In this document: piece by piece, positions 1 through 12,264 of the stretch
Numbering within the stretch: position 1 is the first letter of the stretch
Layout of the letters: each line of letters begins with the position of its first letter
Assembly: GCF_001461825.1 (NCBI RefSeq)
Contig: NZ_LLZC01000019.1
Span: 832,418 to 896,417 of the forward strand
Length of the DNA stretch: 64,000 bases
DNA from: Bacillus velezensis
GTDB taxonomy: Bacteria > Bacillota > Bacilli > Bacillales > Bacillaceae
Reading direction: 5' to 3'
Program-made: the position numbers and the translations under genes
The notes under the pieces: generated by a model
Told to the model about the DNA's origin: nothing
The model's input: the letters and a program-made list of their open reading frames with translations, nothing else
Databases searched by the model: none

Positions 1-837
1 ATCCGTAAGCTCCAGCTCATCCTCCATTTCACAAACGGCTTCCAGGCCGATGAGAGCGGCATAGCTTTTGATCGACGCATACAGCCCTTTCGTCAAACTT
101 TCCGGCTTCAGCTGCCAAATAAGCGCCCTCATTTCTGTTAGCGCATCCTGAGACAGCTCTTGAATAAACGTAATCATCTGCCGGAGCCGATCATCATCTG
201 TAAAGCTCTTTGCGGCTTTTGCTGTTAAACTGACAGAAAACAGCATCTGATTGACGGAATCATGCAGCTCTTGCGCAAGTCTGCTTCGTTCCATCAACAG
301 GGCGTTCTGCTGCTCAAATTCGGCCAATTTCATCCGCTGAATCGCCGTTCCGATTTGAAATGCAACCGCTTCAAGCAGATGCAGTTCTTCTTCGTTGAAA
401 AATGTCTTTTCACTTGCGGCGACGTTTAATAAACCGAACTTCCGGCCGCCGTCCTCAAGCGGTACGGTCGCATGATGGGTAATGCCCTCCGTATCGCGGC
501 AGTTCGTCGTCTGTTCCGCAAATTCAATCCGTTTACAATTCATTATGTTTACGGCTTTTGTCAATCCGCCATTGCTGAATTTGGTCAGACAATAGCATTC
601 CCCGCTGCACATGAGTGCATTTTCCCGCTGACCGAGAGCCGGCGGTAAATAAACGGATGCGGCGAGCGTATAAGACCCGTCCGGCTCAATCAGAAAAATC
701 CACCCTGTCTGCAGACCGGTCAGGCTGAGCAGTTCGCGGAGCACTTTATTAAGCGCTTCCTTTAAATCGTGGCTTTGGTTTAAGGTTTCCGCAATCGCTT
801 TTAACGTTTTTAACGTTTCTACCGTCGTTTTCGTCAA
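1..837 (-). CDS. yhcY: YhcY sensor histidine kinase, 3' part cut by window edge
   Basis: Cytoplasmic NarX/LytS-like two-component kinase; 279 codons are visible and the C-terminal ATPase domain lies beyond position 1. The TTG start at 837 sits behind GGAGTGAGG. Residues about 20-165 form a GAF sensor domain and the HisKA_3 dimerisation helix carries the phospho-acceptor His192 (RLAQELHDSVNQ). No membrane segment is visible. The GAF domain holds five cysteines (C77, C81, C83, C101, C113), recalling the Fe-S oxygen sensor AirS of Staphylococcus. In B. subtilis the partner response regulator gene yhcZ lies downstream, here outside the window. Family assignment is firm; the Fe-S role is inference. 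Confidence 0.85.
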   Translation of the reverse strand, partial: MTKTTVETLKTLKAIAETLNQSHDLKEALNKVLRELLSLTGLQTGWIFLIEPDGSYTLAASVYLPPALGQRENALMCSGECYCLTKFSNGGLTKAVNIMNCKRIEFAEQTTNCRDTEGITHHATVPLEDGGRKFGLLNVAASEKTFFNEEELHLLEAVAFQIGTAIQRMKLAEFEQQNALLMERSRLAQELHDSVNQMLFSVSLTAKAAKSFTDDDRLRQMITFIQELSQDALTEMRALIWQLKPESLTKGLYASIKSYAALIGLEAVCEMEDELELTD

Positions 838-944
838 TTTCCCTCACTCCGGCCAATCAGAATTATCCATATTATATCAATTCTTTTCTGTATATTCCTT
901 TGTTTTCAGCATGAATTTTCCTCATACTTTCGGATGAGACGTAT

Positions 945-978
945 AAAAAAACCGCCGGATGTCGCTTCCGGCGGTTTG
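945..978 (-). terminator. Intrinsic terminator of pgcA
   Basis: The hairpin ACCGCCGGA/TCCGGCGGT is followed by a T-run on the minus strand, just past the pgcA stop codon. Confidence 0.85.
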
Positions 979-982
979 TTGT

Positions 983-2725
983 TTATTTCGTATTTTCCAC
1001 TATGCCATCCACCGTTTTCATGACGGCTTCAGATAATGCGGCAAGACGCTGTTCGCTGTCTTGTAAAGAAGTTCCCTTCACGGCGAAATAGAACTTCACT
1101 TTCGGCTCCGTTCCTGATGGACGAAGGCAGAACCAAGAGCCGTCTTCAAGGAAATATTTCAGGACATTTGACTTCGGCAGATCAATATCTTCTTCATGAT
1201 GATCAGCAAATACAGTCCGTTTTCCCGTTGAATAGTCTTCAGCCTGCGTGATTTGTTTTCCGGCCATCTGCTTCGGCGGATCGTTTCGGAAGGAAGTCAG
1301 GATAGCGGAAATCTGCTCTGCTCCCTGTTTTCCTTTTAACGTCAATGACTTCAAGCCTTCACGATAATAACCGTATTCTTTAAAAATGGACAGCAGCGCG
1401 TCATAAAGCGACATGCCCTGCTTTTTATAAAAGGCGCATACCTCGACGGCTAACAGCGCAGCCTGGATCGCGTCTTTGTCACGCGCGAAATCGCCGATTA
1501 AGTAGCCGTAGCTTTCTTCATACCCGAACTGGAACGTGTATTGGCCTGATTTTTCATATTCTTTGATCTTTTCACCGATAAATTTGAAGCCTGTCAGCGT
1601 GTCAATCGTATCTAACCCGAACGATGAAGCGACAGCGCGGCCCAATTCGCTCGTGACAATCGTTTTCATGACGACACCGTTTTCAGGAAGGGTGCCCTGT
1701 TTTTTCTTCTCGGAAAGCAGGTAATGCAATAAAAGCGCGCCTGTCTGATTTCCCGTCAGCACTGTGTACTTGCCTTCGCTGTTTTTTACGGCAATGCCGA
1801 GACGGTCGGCATCCGGGTCCGTAGCGACGAGAATATCGGCATTTTGTTCTTCTCCGAGTTTAATGGCATATTCGAATGCCGCGTGCTCTTCCGGATTCGG
1901 CGATTTGACGGTTGAAAAATCCGGGTCCGGCAGCTCTTGCTCCTTTACGACGGTGACGTTTTTGTAACCGAGTGCTTCAAGACCGCGGCGTACCGGTTTA
2001 TTTGCCGTGCCGTGCAGCGGAGTGAACACGACGCTGACATCCACTTCATCCGAAAGCTCGGGATGTACGGAGATGGAAGTCAGTTTTTCAGTATACGGTT
2101 TATCAATTTCTTCACCGATTATTTTAATCAAACCTTTTTCTTTCAGCGACTGTTCATCTTCAACTTGAATCGTTAATTCATTTTCTATGGCATTCACTTC
2201 CGCAATGACGATGTCCGCTTCTTTCGGCGGCAGCTGTGCGCCGTCATCGCCATACACTTTATATCCGTTATATTCAGGCGGGTTATGGCTGGCCGTCACG
2301 ACGATACCGGCATAAGCGTTCAGCTTTCTCACCGCAAAAGACAGCTCAGGCGTCGGGCGGAGCTCATCAAATACGTATGTTTGAATGCCTTGGGAAGCAA
2401 GGGTTTTTGCAGCTTCCATCGCAAACTCAGGAGATTTATGACGGGAGTCGTATGCGATCGCAACCCCTCTTTTTTTCGCGTCTTCTCCCTGTTTTTCGAT
2501 ATACGCCGCAAGTCCGGCGGATGCTTTGCGGACCGTGTAAATATTCATCCTGTTCGTACCCGGCCCGATTTCTCCTCTCATGCCTCCTGTTCCGAACTCA
2601 AGATTTTTGTAGAAAAAATCTTCCAGCAGCTGCTCGTTTCCTTCTGCGTCCGCCAATAATTTTTTCAATTCTGAATCTAATTGTTCGGCCTGATTCCAGC
2701 GTTCGTAGCTCTTACTCCAACTCAT
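983..2725 (-). CDS. pgcA: Alpha-phosphoglucomutase PgcA
   Basis: Converts glucose-6-phosphate to glucose-1-phosphate, the precursor of UDP-glucose for teichoic acid glucosylation and glycolipid. The 580-residue protein has the full alpha-phosphohexomutase layout: phosphoserine loop TASHNP with Ser146, the Mg-binding loop DPDADR at 303-308, a sugar-binding FGYEESYG segment and the C-terminal phosphate loop RPSGTEPK. It lies downstream of glpD but has its own terminator, and another terminator separates it from glpD. Formerly called yhxB. The length matches the family and no defect is seen. Confidence 0.95.
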   Translation of the reverse strand: MSWSKSYERWNQAEQLDSELKKLLADAEGNEQLLEDFFYKNLEFGTGGMRGEIGPGTNRMNIYTVRKASAGLAAYIEKQGEDAKKRGVAIAYDSRHKSPEFAMEAAKTLASQGIQTYVFDELRPTPELSFAVRKLNAYAGIVVTASHNPPEYNGYKVYGDDGAQLPPKEADIVIAEVNAIENELTIQVEDEQSLKEKGLIKIIGEEIDKPYTEKLTSISVHPELSDEVDVSVVFTPLHGTANKPVRRGLEALGYKNVTVVKEQELPDPDFSTVKSPNPEEHAAFEYAIKLGEEQNADILVATDPDADRLGIAVKNSEGKYTVLTGNQTGALLLHYLLSEKKKQGTLPENGVVMKTIVTSELGRAVASSFGLDTIDTLTGFKFIGEKIKEYEKSGQYTFQFGYEESYGYLIGDFARDKDAIQAALLAVEVCAFYKKQGMSLYDALLSIFKEYGYYREGLKSLTLKGKQGAEQISAILTSFRNDPPKQMAGKQITQAEDYSTGKRTVFADHHEEDIDLPKSNVLKYFLEDGSWFCLRPSGTEPKVKFYFAVKGTSLQDSEQRLAALSEAVMKTVDGIVENTK

Positions 2726-2818
2726 GTTCGTCCTCCTATAATTTCAGCTTATGACCATATTTTAATATGAATCGGCTGCCCGTGTCACTTGATAACCTAA
2801 CCAAATGCTTTATGTAAG

Positions 2819-2858
2819 AAGGTAAAAGAAGGGCTCATGCCTTTTCGGCACAGCCCTC
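2819..2858 (-). terminator. Intrinsic terminator of glpD
   Basis: On the minus strand AGGGCTGTGCC pairs with GGCATGAGCCCT and is followed by TTCTTTTA. Confidence 0.75.
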
Positions 2859-2864
2859 CGGTTA

Positions 2865-4532
2865 TTATTGTTCGAGCGGAACAACCGCGTCGTGCAGCAG
2901 CGTATTTAACCACTCAGTGTGTTTTTCTTTCGTTGCGTCATTCCATTGGAATCGGTCGCTCATGTAATCAATCACGGCCGTTTTATACGTTTGCACCCAT
3001 TTGATGTCGAAGAACAGTCTTCCCGTTCTGCGGACGAAGAAATCGGCAGGTGTCGCAGCCATTTCTTCTTCGATGCTGTAAGCCGCTTCAGCCAGAATGT
3101 GAACCGGAATCTGGCGTTTTTCCGCTTCGTCTTTCAGACCTTCAATCCGGCTGAATACATTTTCAACGTTAGAGCCGTATCTGATGGCTAACTGCTTAGC
3201 GGTTTCCTGTGATAAACCGATTTTCAAGCCGTCTTTTGTCTTTGCTTCCACAAATGACTCGAAGTTTTTAGAGCCGCCGACATGTCCGCCGGAAATCGGC
3301 ATCGTCTTCGTCTTGCAGCCGCCGAAGTCCTGGCCGCCCTCTTCTTTCAAGCGGTCGCGGACAAGATCGACAATGTGCTCAGCCATTTTACGGTAGCCCG
3401 TCAGTTTTCCTCCGGCGATCGTAATCAGGCCTGATTGAGATGTCCAGATTTCATCTTTACGGGAGATCTCAGACGGGTCTTTCCCTTCTTCGTGAATAAG
3501 CGGTCTGAGGCCGGCCCAGCTTGATTCAATATCGTCCGCCGTAATGTTCAGTTCCGGGAACATATAATTGATGGAGCTGACGACATAATCGCGATCCTGC
3601 ACCGTCATGCGCGGATGCTCAAGTTTTTGTTTGTAAACCGTATCGGTCGTACCCACGTATGTTTTTCCTTCACGCGGAATGGCGAACACCATCCGGCCGT
3701 CCGGCGTATCAAAGTATACCGCCTGTTTAAGCGGGAATACGGATTGGTCGAATACGAGATGGACCCCTTTTGTGTGCTGAAGATGTTTTCCGCTTTTACT
3801 GTGGTCTTTTTCTCTCAGCTCGTCGACCCACGGACCTGTCGCATTGACGATTTTTTTGGCGTAAACTTTGTATTCCTTGCCTGACAGCAGATCTTCAATT
3901 AAAACGCCGACAACTTTTCCTTTTTCATAAAGCAGTTCTTTCACTTTAGAGTAGTTGACAGGCTCCGCACCGAATTTAACGGCTTCTTTCATGACTTCAA
4001 TCGTCAGTCTCGCATCGTCCGTCCGGTACTCTACATAATAGCCTCCGCCTTTTAAGCCGTCTTTTTTGACGAGCGGCTCTTTTTGCAGCGTTTCTTTAGC
4101 AGACAGCATGCTTCTGCGCTCTGATTTTTTTACTCCCGCTAAATAGTCATACACACGCAGGCCGATGGAAGTAGAGAATGAACCGAACGTGCCGCCTTTA
4201 TGAAACGGCAGCAGCATCCATTCCGGCGTCGTGACGTGCGGGCCGTTTTCGTACACGATGGCACGTTCCTTACCGACTTCTGCAACCATTTTGACTTCAA
4301 ATTGCTTCAGATAACGCAAACCGCCGTGGACAAGCTTTGTGGATCGGCTTGATGTGCCGGCCGCGAAATCCTGCATTTCGCTCAAAGCGACTTTCATTCC
4401 CCTTGAAGCTGCGTCAAGCGCCGTACCGGCACCCGTAATACCTCCGCCTATAATAAACAGATCGTATGTTTTTTTAGTCATGTCTTCCAGCATATGATCC
4501 CGTTCCAAACTTGAAAATTGGTGATTCATCAT
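2865..4532 (-). CDS. glpD: Aerobic glycerol-3-phosphate dehydrogenase GlpD
   Basis: Membrane-associated FAD enzyme oxidising glycerol-3-phosphate to dihydroxyacetone phosphate, feeding electrons to menaquinone. The dinucleotide-binding Rossmann motif [15 protein letters not shown] is near residue 28, and the DAO fold ends in a C-terminal helical domain; 555 residues is the normal length. It has a separate promoter downstream of glpK, and its leader contains a terminator that is a known target of the antiterminator GlpP in B. subtilis. Confidence 0.95.
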   Translation of the reverse strand: MMNHQFSSLERDHMLEDMTKKTYDLFIIGGGITGAGTALDAASRGMKVALSEMQDFAAGTSSRSTKLVHGGLRYLKQFEVKMVAEVGKERAIVYENGPHVTTPEWMLLPFHKGGTFGSFSTSIGLRVYDYLAGVKKSERRSMLSAKETLQKEPLVKKDGLKGGGYYVEYRTDDARLTIEVMKEAVKFGAEPVNYSKVKELLYEKGKVVGVLIEDLLSGKEYKVYAKKIVNATGPWVDELREKDHSKSGKHLQHTKGVHLVFDQSVFPLKQAVYFDTPDGRMVFAIPREGKTYVGTTDTVYKQKLEHPRMTVQDRDYVVSSINYMFPELNITADDIESSWAGLRPLIHEEGKDPSEISRKDEIWTSQSGLITIAGGKLTGYRKMAEHIVDLVRDRLKEEGGQDFGGCKTKTMPISGGHVGGSKNFESFVEAKTKDGLKIGLSQETAKQLAIRYGSNVENVFSRIEGLKDEAEKRQIPVHILAEAAYSIEEEMAATPADFFVRRTGRLFFDIKWVQTYKTAVIDYMSDRFQWNDATKEKHTEWLNTLLHDAVVPLEQ

Positions 4533-4559
4533 TACGTTTCCTCCTTGTTGTCACGGTAT

Positions 4560-4620
4560 AGAAAAAGAGACCACAACAGCCAAAGCGCATGTCATCACTT
4601 TGGTGCTGTGGTCTCTCCTC
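4560..4620 (-). promoter_or_regulatory. glpD leader terminator (GlpP antitermination target)
   Basis: On the minus strand GAGACCACAGC...CCAAAG pairs with CTTTGG...CTGTTGTGGTCTC and is followed by T5C, directly upstream of the glpD start region. A strong terminator between promoter and start codon is the layout described for GlpP-controlled glpD in B. subtilis. A likely extended -10 (TGGTATACT) lies at 4652-4660 beside the glpK stop. Confidence 0.85.
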
Positions 4621-4670
4621 ATCTCAGGACCGTTCCTATTAACTTGTTTTCAGTATACCACATTTTTATC

Positions 4671-7005
<2,335 letters not shown>

Positions 7006-7057
7006 CATCATTCCTCCTAAATGACAAAATAGCAGGTTTGACAGAGTTATAGAGAAT

Positions 7058-7118
7058 AAAAAACCCACAACAAACCGCTTTACGCTTTATTGCTTCCGTA
7101 AAGAGCTGTTGTGGGTCT
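7058..7118 (-). promoter_or_regulatory. glpFK leader terminator (GlpP antitermination target)
   Basis: On the minus strand ACCCACAACAGCTCTTTACG pairs imperfectly with CGTAAAGCGG...TTGTGGGT, followed by T6. It sits between the promoter at 7153-7181 and the glpF start. Known biology: GlpP bound to glycerol-3-phosphate reads through this terminator in B. subtilis. Confidence 0.88.
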
Positions 7119-7152
7119 CCGGGTCTCCATCACATAGTATTAACCTAGGTCT

Positions 7153-7181
7153 ATTGTAACAATGGGTGTAAGCGGTGTCAA
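7153..7181 (-). promoter_or_regulatory. glpFK promoter with overlapping cre site
   Basis: TTGACA (7176-7181), 17-nt spacer, TACAAT (7153-7158). The 15-mer at 7167-7181 on the minus strand, TTGACACCGCTTACA, matches the CcpA cre consensus WTGNAANCGNWNNCW with one mismatch and covers the -35 box, which predicts glucose repression. The -35 overlaps the last codons of glpP. Confidence 0.85.
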
Positions 7182-7753
7182 TCTTTTTTTGTCATAGAAT
7201 GTTCATATTTAGCCCATAGTTCGGTGTCTGAAGTCGTCACGGCCGTGGCTCCTGCCTGCAAGGCGTTTTCAACGTCCTGCTCCGTGCGGATGAAGCCGCC
7301 GGCAAAAATCGGAATCCCCGTCATTTCTTTAATTTCTCTGATTAAAGTCGGAACGATGCCCGGGAGAACCTCGATAAAGTCAGGCTTATGCTTTCCGACG
7401 AATTCCATGCTTTTCTCCATGGCGCTCGTATCCAAGAGAAACAGACGCTGGATCGCGTATATTTTCTTTTGTTTCGCTTTGACGATGACTGATGATCTCG
7501 TCGAAATGATGCCCGCGGGCCGGATATCCTGACAAATAAACTCCGCACCGTATTCGTCATGCTTAATGCCGTGAATTAAATCGACGTGAACCATCAGAAG
7601 TTTTCCGTGTTTTTTCGCTTCATTCACGACACCTTTTAATTGACCGAGGTGGATATCTAAAATGACGCCGTATAAGAACGGACTTTCTAAAAATGCATCG
7701 AATTGCTTCATGTTCCGGATTGCCGGTAGAATCTGCTGGTTGTGAAAACTCAT
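7178..7753 (-). CDS. glpP: Glycerol operon antiterminator GlpP
   Basis: RNA-binding antiterminator that senses glycerol-3-phosphate and lets polymerase pass the glpFK and glpD leader terminators. The 191-residue TIM-barrel-like protein shows conserved blocks [29 protein letters not shown] and [16 protein letters not shown] lies upstream of ATG 7753. It starts 3 bp after the yhxA stop, so it is probably cotranscribed with yhxA, while the glpFK promoter is embedded in its 3' end. Confidence 0.95.
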   Translation of the reverse strand: MSFHNQQILPAIRNMKQFDAFLESPFLYGVILDIHLGQLKGVVNEAKKHGKLLMVHVDLIHGIKHDEYGAEFICQDIRPAGIISTRSSVIVKAKQKKIYAIQRLFLLDTSAMEKSMEFVGKHKPDFIEVLPGIVPTLIREIKEMTGIPIFAGGFIRTEQDVENALQAGATAVTTSDTELWAKYEHSMTKKD

Positions 7754-7756
7754 GTT

Positions 7757-9112
7757 TTACTCCTTTACATTAAAATCAATGCTCAGCACGCTTTCCTTGA
7801 CGGTCGAAATGATGAAAGAGAGCTCCTCGTCCGACAGGCAAAAAGGCGGAGACAGCTGAATGACATTATTATATCCCGCTACAGTATCGCCATTTTTCCC
7901 GACAAGCAGGCCTTTTTCTCTGCAGGCGGTGATGATGTGCTGCACAAGGGCGGCATCAGCGGGTTCCTTCGTGACTTTGTCCTTGACGAGCTCAATGCCG
8001 GCAAGAAGGCCCTTGCCCCGTACATCTCCGACCGCCGGATGTTCTCTGAGCGGCTCAAGCTCACGGAGCAGCCTTTCTCCAAGCTCCCGGGAGCGGGCGA
8101 TCAGATTTTCGTCCTCCATCAATTGCAGGTTTTTCAAGGCCAGGGCGCAGGCTGCCGGATTGCCTCCGAATGTATTCACGTGCCGGAAGCGGCCGTACGG
8201 CTCACCGCCCGAATACGCCTCAAAAATCTCCCGTTTTACTGCCGTTGCCGACAGCGGCAGGTAAGCGCTCGTAATGCCTTTTGCCATTGTGACGATGTCC
8301 GGTGAAACGCCGTAATGCTGAAATCCGAACGGCTCTCCCGTGCGGCCGAAACCGCAAATGACTTCATCACTGATCAGAAGCGCGCCGTGGCGGCGGCAAA
8401 TGTCCTCTACCTTTGCCATATACCCGTCCGGAGGCATCAGTATCCCTCCGCCTGTAATAATCGGTTCCATAATAACGCCGGCAATCGTTTCGCTTAACTC
8501 CCACGTCATGATCCGGTCGATTTCATGCGCGCTTTCCAATGTGACGGCATCGCCGGGATTCCGATAAAGATCAGGCGGCGCCGCATGCAAAAACCCTTGT
8601 GAGAGCGGCTCATATTTATATTTTCTCTGCGCCTGGCCGGTAGCGGCGAGCGCCCCCATCGTATTGCCGTGATAGCCTCTGTACCGGGAGATGAATTTGA
8701 AGCGGCTGTGATCGCCGTTTTCAATGTGGTATTGGCGGGCAATTTTGAACGCGGTTTCATTTGCTTCCGATCCGCTGTTGGAAAAGAAGATTACATAATC
8801 GCCGCCGAGCCATTCATTCAGTTTTTCCGCAAGCTCAATCGCGGGTTGATGGCTTTGGGTCAGCGGATAATAAGGAAGCTCCTTCAATTGGCTGTAAGCC
8901 GCATCGGCAAGCTCCTTTCTCCCGTATCCGATATTGACGCACCACAGGCCTGACATGCCGTCCAAATACCGTCTGCCGTCAATATCCGTAACCCAGGCGC
9001 CTTCCCCTTTTTGAACGATTATGCTGTCATCCGGCTCCGCCCCTTTCATCGCGTGCCAAATCAGCTCTTTATCCTTTTGTTTGAGTGACTGATTTTTTTG
9101 TACATGTTCCAC
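7757..9112 (-). CDS. yhxA: Class III PLP aminotransferase YhxA
   Basis: Fold-type I, class III (omega/DAPA-type) aminotransferase; the physiological substrate is unknown. Visible signatures are the PLP phosphate contact SNSGSEANETAFK, the cofactor aspartate in ISDEVICGFGRTG and the Schiff-base lysine in TMAKGITSAY. The open frame reaches 9223, but AAAGGGAG is spaced 9 nt from GTG 9112 (451 residues); ATG 9121 is almost on top of the SD and is the alternative. Driven by the promoter at 9206-9234; glpP follows after 3 bp. Confidence 0.9.
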   Translation of the reverse strand: MEHVQKNQSLKQKDKELIWHAMKGAEPDDSIIVQKGEGAWVTDIDGRRYLDGMSGLWCVNIGYGRKELADAAYSQLKELPYYPLTQSHQPAIELAEKLNEWLGGDYVIFFSNSGSEANETAFKIARQYHIENGDHSRFKFISRYRGYHGNTMGALAATGQAQRKYKYEPLSQGFLHAAPPDLYRNPGDAVTLESAHEIDRIMTWELSETIAGVIMEPIITGGGILMPPDGYMAKVEDICRRHGALLISDEVICGFGRTGEPFGFQHYGVSPDIVTMAKGITSAYLPLSATAVKREIFEAYSGGEPYGRFRHVNTFGGNPAACALALKNLQLMEDENLIARSRELGERLLRELEPLREHPAVGDVRGKGLLAGIELVKDKVTKEPADAALVQHIITACREKGLLVGKNGDTVAGYNNVIQLSPPFCLSDEELSFIISTVKESVLSIDFNVKE

Positions 9113-9205
9113 ACCGCTCATCTCCCTTTCAATATCATTGCACTGTATCGAAAGCTGCCCGGCTTCTGACGCCGATTCTCTTGGTGAAGTTTTCCTCTTA
9201 ATAAG

Positions 9206-9234
9206 AATATAAAGGCGCGGCATGGGCGAGTCAA
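9206..9234 (-). promoter_or_regulatory. Probable SigA promoter of yhxA-glpP
   Basis: TTGACT (9229-9234), 17-nt spacer, TATATT (9206-9211), about 90 bp ahead of the yhxA start. Confidence 0.6.
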
Positions 9235-9248
9235 TAAAGCGGCGGCAA

Positions 9249-9278
9249 TTAAAAAAACGCTTTCTCCCAGAAAGCGAA
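9249..9278 (-). terminator. Second hairpin-T-run upstream of yhxA
   Basis: Minus strand CGCTTTCtgggaGAAAGCG followed by T7. It lies about 50 bp beyond the yhcX terminator and upstream of the yhxA promoter, so it probably backs up termination of the yhcX transcript. Confidence 0.7.
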
Positions 9279-9326
9279 AGAGCTACAAGAGCATATCCCG
9301 AAACCGGGGCCGGCGCAAGTGTTTTT

Positions 9327-9363
9327 ATAAAAAAACCCGCCCCTTAAGCGGAGCGGGCGTTTT
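9327..9363 (-). terminator. Intrinsic terminator of yhcX
   Basis: Minus strand ACGCCCGCTCCGC...GGGGCGGGTT with a T-run, directly after the yhcX stop. Confidence 0.8.
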
Positions 9364-10902
9364 TTATTTAAGATGCGTAATCCGGTAAATGTCTTTGCGC
9401 CGGTCTTTCAGCTGGCGCACGGTTCCGTTTTCACGCTGCCTTCTTAAGATTTCAAGGTCCACGTCCCCGATCACGACCATTTCGATATTCGGATTCGTTT
9501 CACCGACGATTCCATCTCTGGCAAATTCAAAATCAGACGGAGCAAAAATGGCTGACTGCGCGTATTGAATATCCATATTTTCTGTTTGCGGAAGGTTTCC
9601 GACCGTACCTGAGATGACGGTGTAAATTTGGTTTTCAACCGCTCTCGCCTGAGAGCAGTATCTTACGCGCAAGTAGCCTTGGCGGTCTTCAGTGCAGAAC
9701 GGCGTAAAGATAATTTTCGCTCCTTGATCCGCGGCAATTCTCGCAAGCTCCGGAAATTCGATATCGTAACAGATCTGAATGGCGATCTTTCCGCAGTCCG
9801 TATCAAATACGCGCACCCTGTCTCCGGCGCTGATGCCCCACCATTTCCGCTCATTCGGCGTAATGTGAAGCTTATATTGTTTTTCAATCGTGCCGTCACG
9901 TCTGAATAAGTAGGCGATGTTATAAATTTTCCCCTCTTCTTCAACGAAGTGGGAGCCGCCGATGATGTTGACATTATATTTCACCGCGAGATCTGTAAAG
10001 AGGCTGATATAGTCCTCGGTATATTCGGTAATCCTCTGAATGGCCAGACTCGGCGAACGCTCCTCGAGAAATGACATGAGCTGCGTCGTGAAAATCTCCG
10101 GGAACACCGCGAAATCAGATCTCGCATCGGAAGCCACATCGACATAATATTCAACCTGATTGGCAAATTCCTCGAAGGAGTAAATCTTTTTCATTTCATA
10201 TTGAATGACGCAAATGCGCACCGGAAATGCCGATTTGTAATAGCGCTTCGACTGCGGCAGGTAATCGACATTGTTCCATTGCATTAATGTCGCATATTTA
10301 ATGGACGCGGTGTCATCCGGGAGATAATTCGGATTGATCCGCATGAGCGTAAATCCGTTCATCAGCTGGAAAGAAAGCACCGGATCATAAATCTGATGGC
10401 GTGTCACCTGTTCGACATAGGCTCTCGCCGTCATTTCTTCCGCATACTTATGATAATTCGGAATCCGCCCGCCGATAATGATGCTTTTCAGATTCAATCG
10501 TCTCGCCAAGTCTTTTCTCGCCTCATACAGCCGGTGTCCGATTTTCATCCGTCTGTATTCCGGGTGAACCATTACCTCAATCCCGTACAGATTCAATCCG
10601 TCCGGGTTGTGGTTCGTGATATAACCATCGTCTGTAATGTCCTGCCACGTGTGGCGGTCATCATATTCATCGAAATTGATGATCAGGCTTGAGCATGAAC
10701 CGATAATTTCCCCTTCATACTCGGCGCAAAACTGACCTTCCGGAAAGTGCGCGAGATGGCTGAGTAAATGTTCAGGCTCCCACGGCTCCATCCCCGGAAA
10801 ACAATCCTTTTGCAGCTCAATAATTTTGTTGATATCTTTCTCTTCCATATTCCGTATGACCATTTTCTTTTCAAAACGGGTCAGATCAAGTTTCTCAGAC
10901 AA
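9364..10902 (-). CDS. yhcX: YhcX: GNAT domain fused to a carbon-nitrogen hydrolase
   Basis: Two-domain cytoplasmic protein of 512 residues. Residues about 14-160 form a GNAT acyltransferase fold (VMVHPEYRRMKIGHRLYEAR is the acyl-CoA segment). Residues about 225-490 are a nitrilase-superfamily amidase with the Glu-Lys-Cys triad visible in FPEIFTT, YKLHITPNER and IQICYDIEFPE. The substrate is not established. TTG start at 10902 behind AGGGGGAAG, overlapping the end of yhcW by 8 bp, so the two are translationally linked. Confidence 0.92.
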   Translation of the reverse strand: MSEKLDLTRFEKKMVIRNMEEKDINKIIELQKDCFPGMEPWEPEHLLSHLAHFPEGQFCAEYEGEIIGSCSSLIINFDEYDDRHTWQDITDDGYITNHNPDGLNLYGIEVMVHPEYRRMKIGHRLYEARKDLARRLNLKSIIIGGRIPNYHKYAEEMTARAYVEQVTRHQIYDPVLSFQLMNGFTLMRINPNYLPDDTASIKYATLMQWNNVDYLPQSKRYYKSAFPVRICVIQYEMKKIYSFEEFANQVEYYVDVASDARSDFAVFPEIFTTQLMSFLEERSPSLAIQRITEYTEDYISLFTDLAVKYNVNIIGGSHFVEEEGKIYNIAYLFRRDGTIEKQYKLHITPNERKWWGISAGDRVRVFDTDCGKIAIQICYDIEFPELARIAADQGAKIIFTPFCTEDRQGYLRVRYCSQARAVENQIYTVISGTVGNLPQTENMDIQYAQSAIFAPSDFEFARDGIVGETNPNIEMVVIGDVDLEILRRQRENGTVRQLKDRRKDIYRITHLK

Positions 10903-11584
10903 TGCTGCTTCCCCCTGCCGGTTCGTTTTGATCGTTCAATCGCTGTAAGAGTAATTCAAGTTCCATTTCCGCCATCGATTCCAGTCTGTGATCGTATTCT
11001 TCAAATAACAGGGCGCTTGTTACCTTATTCGGGACGATGACACATTTCATTCCGGCGCGTTTGGCTGCGATTGAGCCGTTGACCGAATCCTCAAAGGCCA
11101 GACATTCAGATGGTTCAACGCCTAAATGTTCCGCAGCTTTCAGATAGAGTTCCGGATTCGGCTTCACTTCTTCTACGTCGTCAGCCGTCTGAATCACTTC
11201 AAATTCATCAAACAGGCCTAATTCCTTCAGATGGCCCGACACCCATTTAAAATCTGAGCTGGAAGCGAGCCCCACCTTCAATCCTAATTCTTTTGCCGCG
11301 GCTAAATAAGCCTCCACCCCGGGACGCGCCGTTTCCGTCTTCATCCGCTGTTCGAAGCGCCCGCGCCTGATCGCCGTCAGTTCATCATGATCGAGCTTTC
11401 TTCCCAGCTGCTCCTCTAAATATGCGAATGGCTTAAACCCCGCGGCCGTTCCGATCACCTTTCCCCAGACGGATAAAGGCAATGTTGAACCGTGTTCTTC
11501 AAACATTTCCTGCAGCACTTCATATTCATGGGTTTCTGTATCTAAAATTAACCCGTCAAAATCAAAGATTAATGCTTTTATCAA
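10895..11584 (-). CDS. yhcW: YhcW HAD-family phosphatase (beta-phosphoglucomutase-like)
   Basis: Subfamily IA haloacid dehalogenase hydrolase of 229 residues. Motif I DFDGLILDTE contains the nucleophile and acid/base aspartates, motif II is the Ser in LASSSDFKW, motif III Lys in VKPNPELY, motif IV AFEDSVNGSIAA. Probably hydrolyses a small phosphorylated metabolite; specificity is unknown. TTG start at 11584 behind AAAGGAG. Overlaps yhcX. Confidence 0.9.
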   Translation of the reverse strand: MIKALIFDFDGLILDTETHEYEVLQEMFEEHGSTLPLSVWGKVIGTAAGFKPFAYLEEQLGRKLDHDELTAIRRGRFEQRMKTETARPGVEAYLAAAKELGLKVGLASSSDFKWVSGHLKELGLFDEFEVIQTADDVEEVKPNPELYLKAAEHLGVEPSECLAFEDSVNGSIAAKRAGMKCVIVPNKVTSALLFEEYDHRLESMAEMELELLLQRLNDQNEPAGGSSIV

Positions 11585-11674
11585 TGGTTACAGCTCCTTT
11601 AGCTAAACGTACTGACCTATGTATACACTATACCGTGAATTTCTTTCGCGTTCAAAATGTAACATTCTGACGGA

Positions 11675-11710
11675 AAGAAGAGCCTGCATGAGTGCAAGCT
11701 CTCTTCATCC
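11675..11710 (-). terminator. Hairpin terminator after yhcV
   Basis: AAGAGAGCTTGCA/TGCAGGCTCTT on the minus strand with a weak CTTT tail. Confidence 0.6.
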
Positions 11711-11711
11711 G

Positions 11712-12134
11712 TTACTGTGTGTTTTGACTGGAAATATTGGAAAGAGCTGCTCCCGCAGACTCATTTGAACGCTGATCGACCGCTAAGTCTCCAAGCGCAA
11801 CGATCCCGACCAGATGATTTTGATCGACAATGGGAAGGCGGCGGATTTGGTGTTGGGCCATCAGATGTGACGCCTCTTCAAGACTCATTTCCGGGTTTCC
11901 GGATACAACTGCAGAAGACATCACGTGTGAAACAGGTGTTTGGCCGTCGCGGCCTTGAGCCGTTGTTCTCAATGCGATATCACGGTCTGTCAGCATTCCT
12001 TTTAATTCCCCTCCGTCAACGACGGGAATTGCTCCGACATTATGCTGGTGCATCAGCGCAGCCGCTTCCTGAATCGTTTGATTGGGAGAAACGGTAGCCA
12101 CGTGGGTAGTCATTGATTGTTTGATTGAACTCAT
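11712..12134 (-). CDS. yhcV: YhcV, tandem CBS-domain protein
   Basis: 140-residue protein made of two CBS motifs (about residues 8-65 and 73-130), each with the typical GAIPVVD.GELKGMLTDRDI / RRLPIVDQNHLVGIVALGDL signature. CBS pairs bind adenine nucleotides; the partner and role are unknown. The open frame runs to 12182, but ATG 12134 (MSSIKQS) follows AAAGGGGTG at proper spacing and is preferred. In B. subtilis it belongs to the general-stress type of CBS proteins; that link is from memory. Confidence 0.88.
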   Translation of the reverse strand: MSSIKQSMTTHVATVSPNQTIQEAAALMHQHNVGAIPVVDGGELKGMLTDRDIALRTTAQGRDGQTPVSHVMSSAVVSGNPEMSLEEASHLMAQHQIRRLPIVDQNHLVGIVALGDLAVDQRSNESAGAALSNISSQNTQ

Positions 12135-12226
12135 TGTAAAGCACCCCTTTCGACATTTATTATGCTCGGGGATTTGTCTCATTATAAAGGGAGTTAGAGG
12201 AAAGAAATTGTGGTATCATGTCAAGG

Positions 12227-12258
12227 AAGCAAAAAAGAGCCTGTTAAAAGGCTCTTTA
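12227..12258 (-). terminator. Terminator of yhcU
   Basis: Minus strand AAAGAGCC ttttaaca GGCTCTTT followed by TTTG. Confidence 0.8.
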
Positions 12259-12264
12259 TACCCG

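Noticed and set aside
2236..2754. 172-codon plus-strand frame antisense to pgcA
   Set aside because: Shadow of a strongly conserved gene, no SD, low-complexity arginine/serine text.
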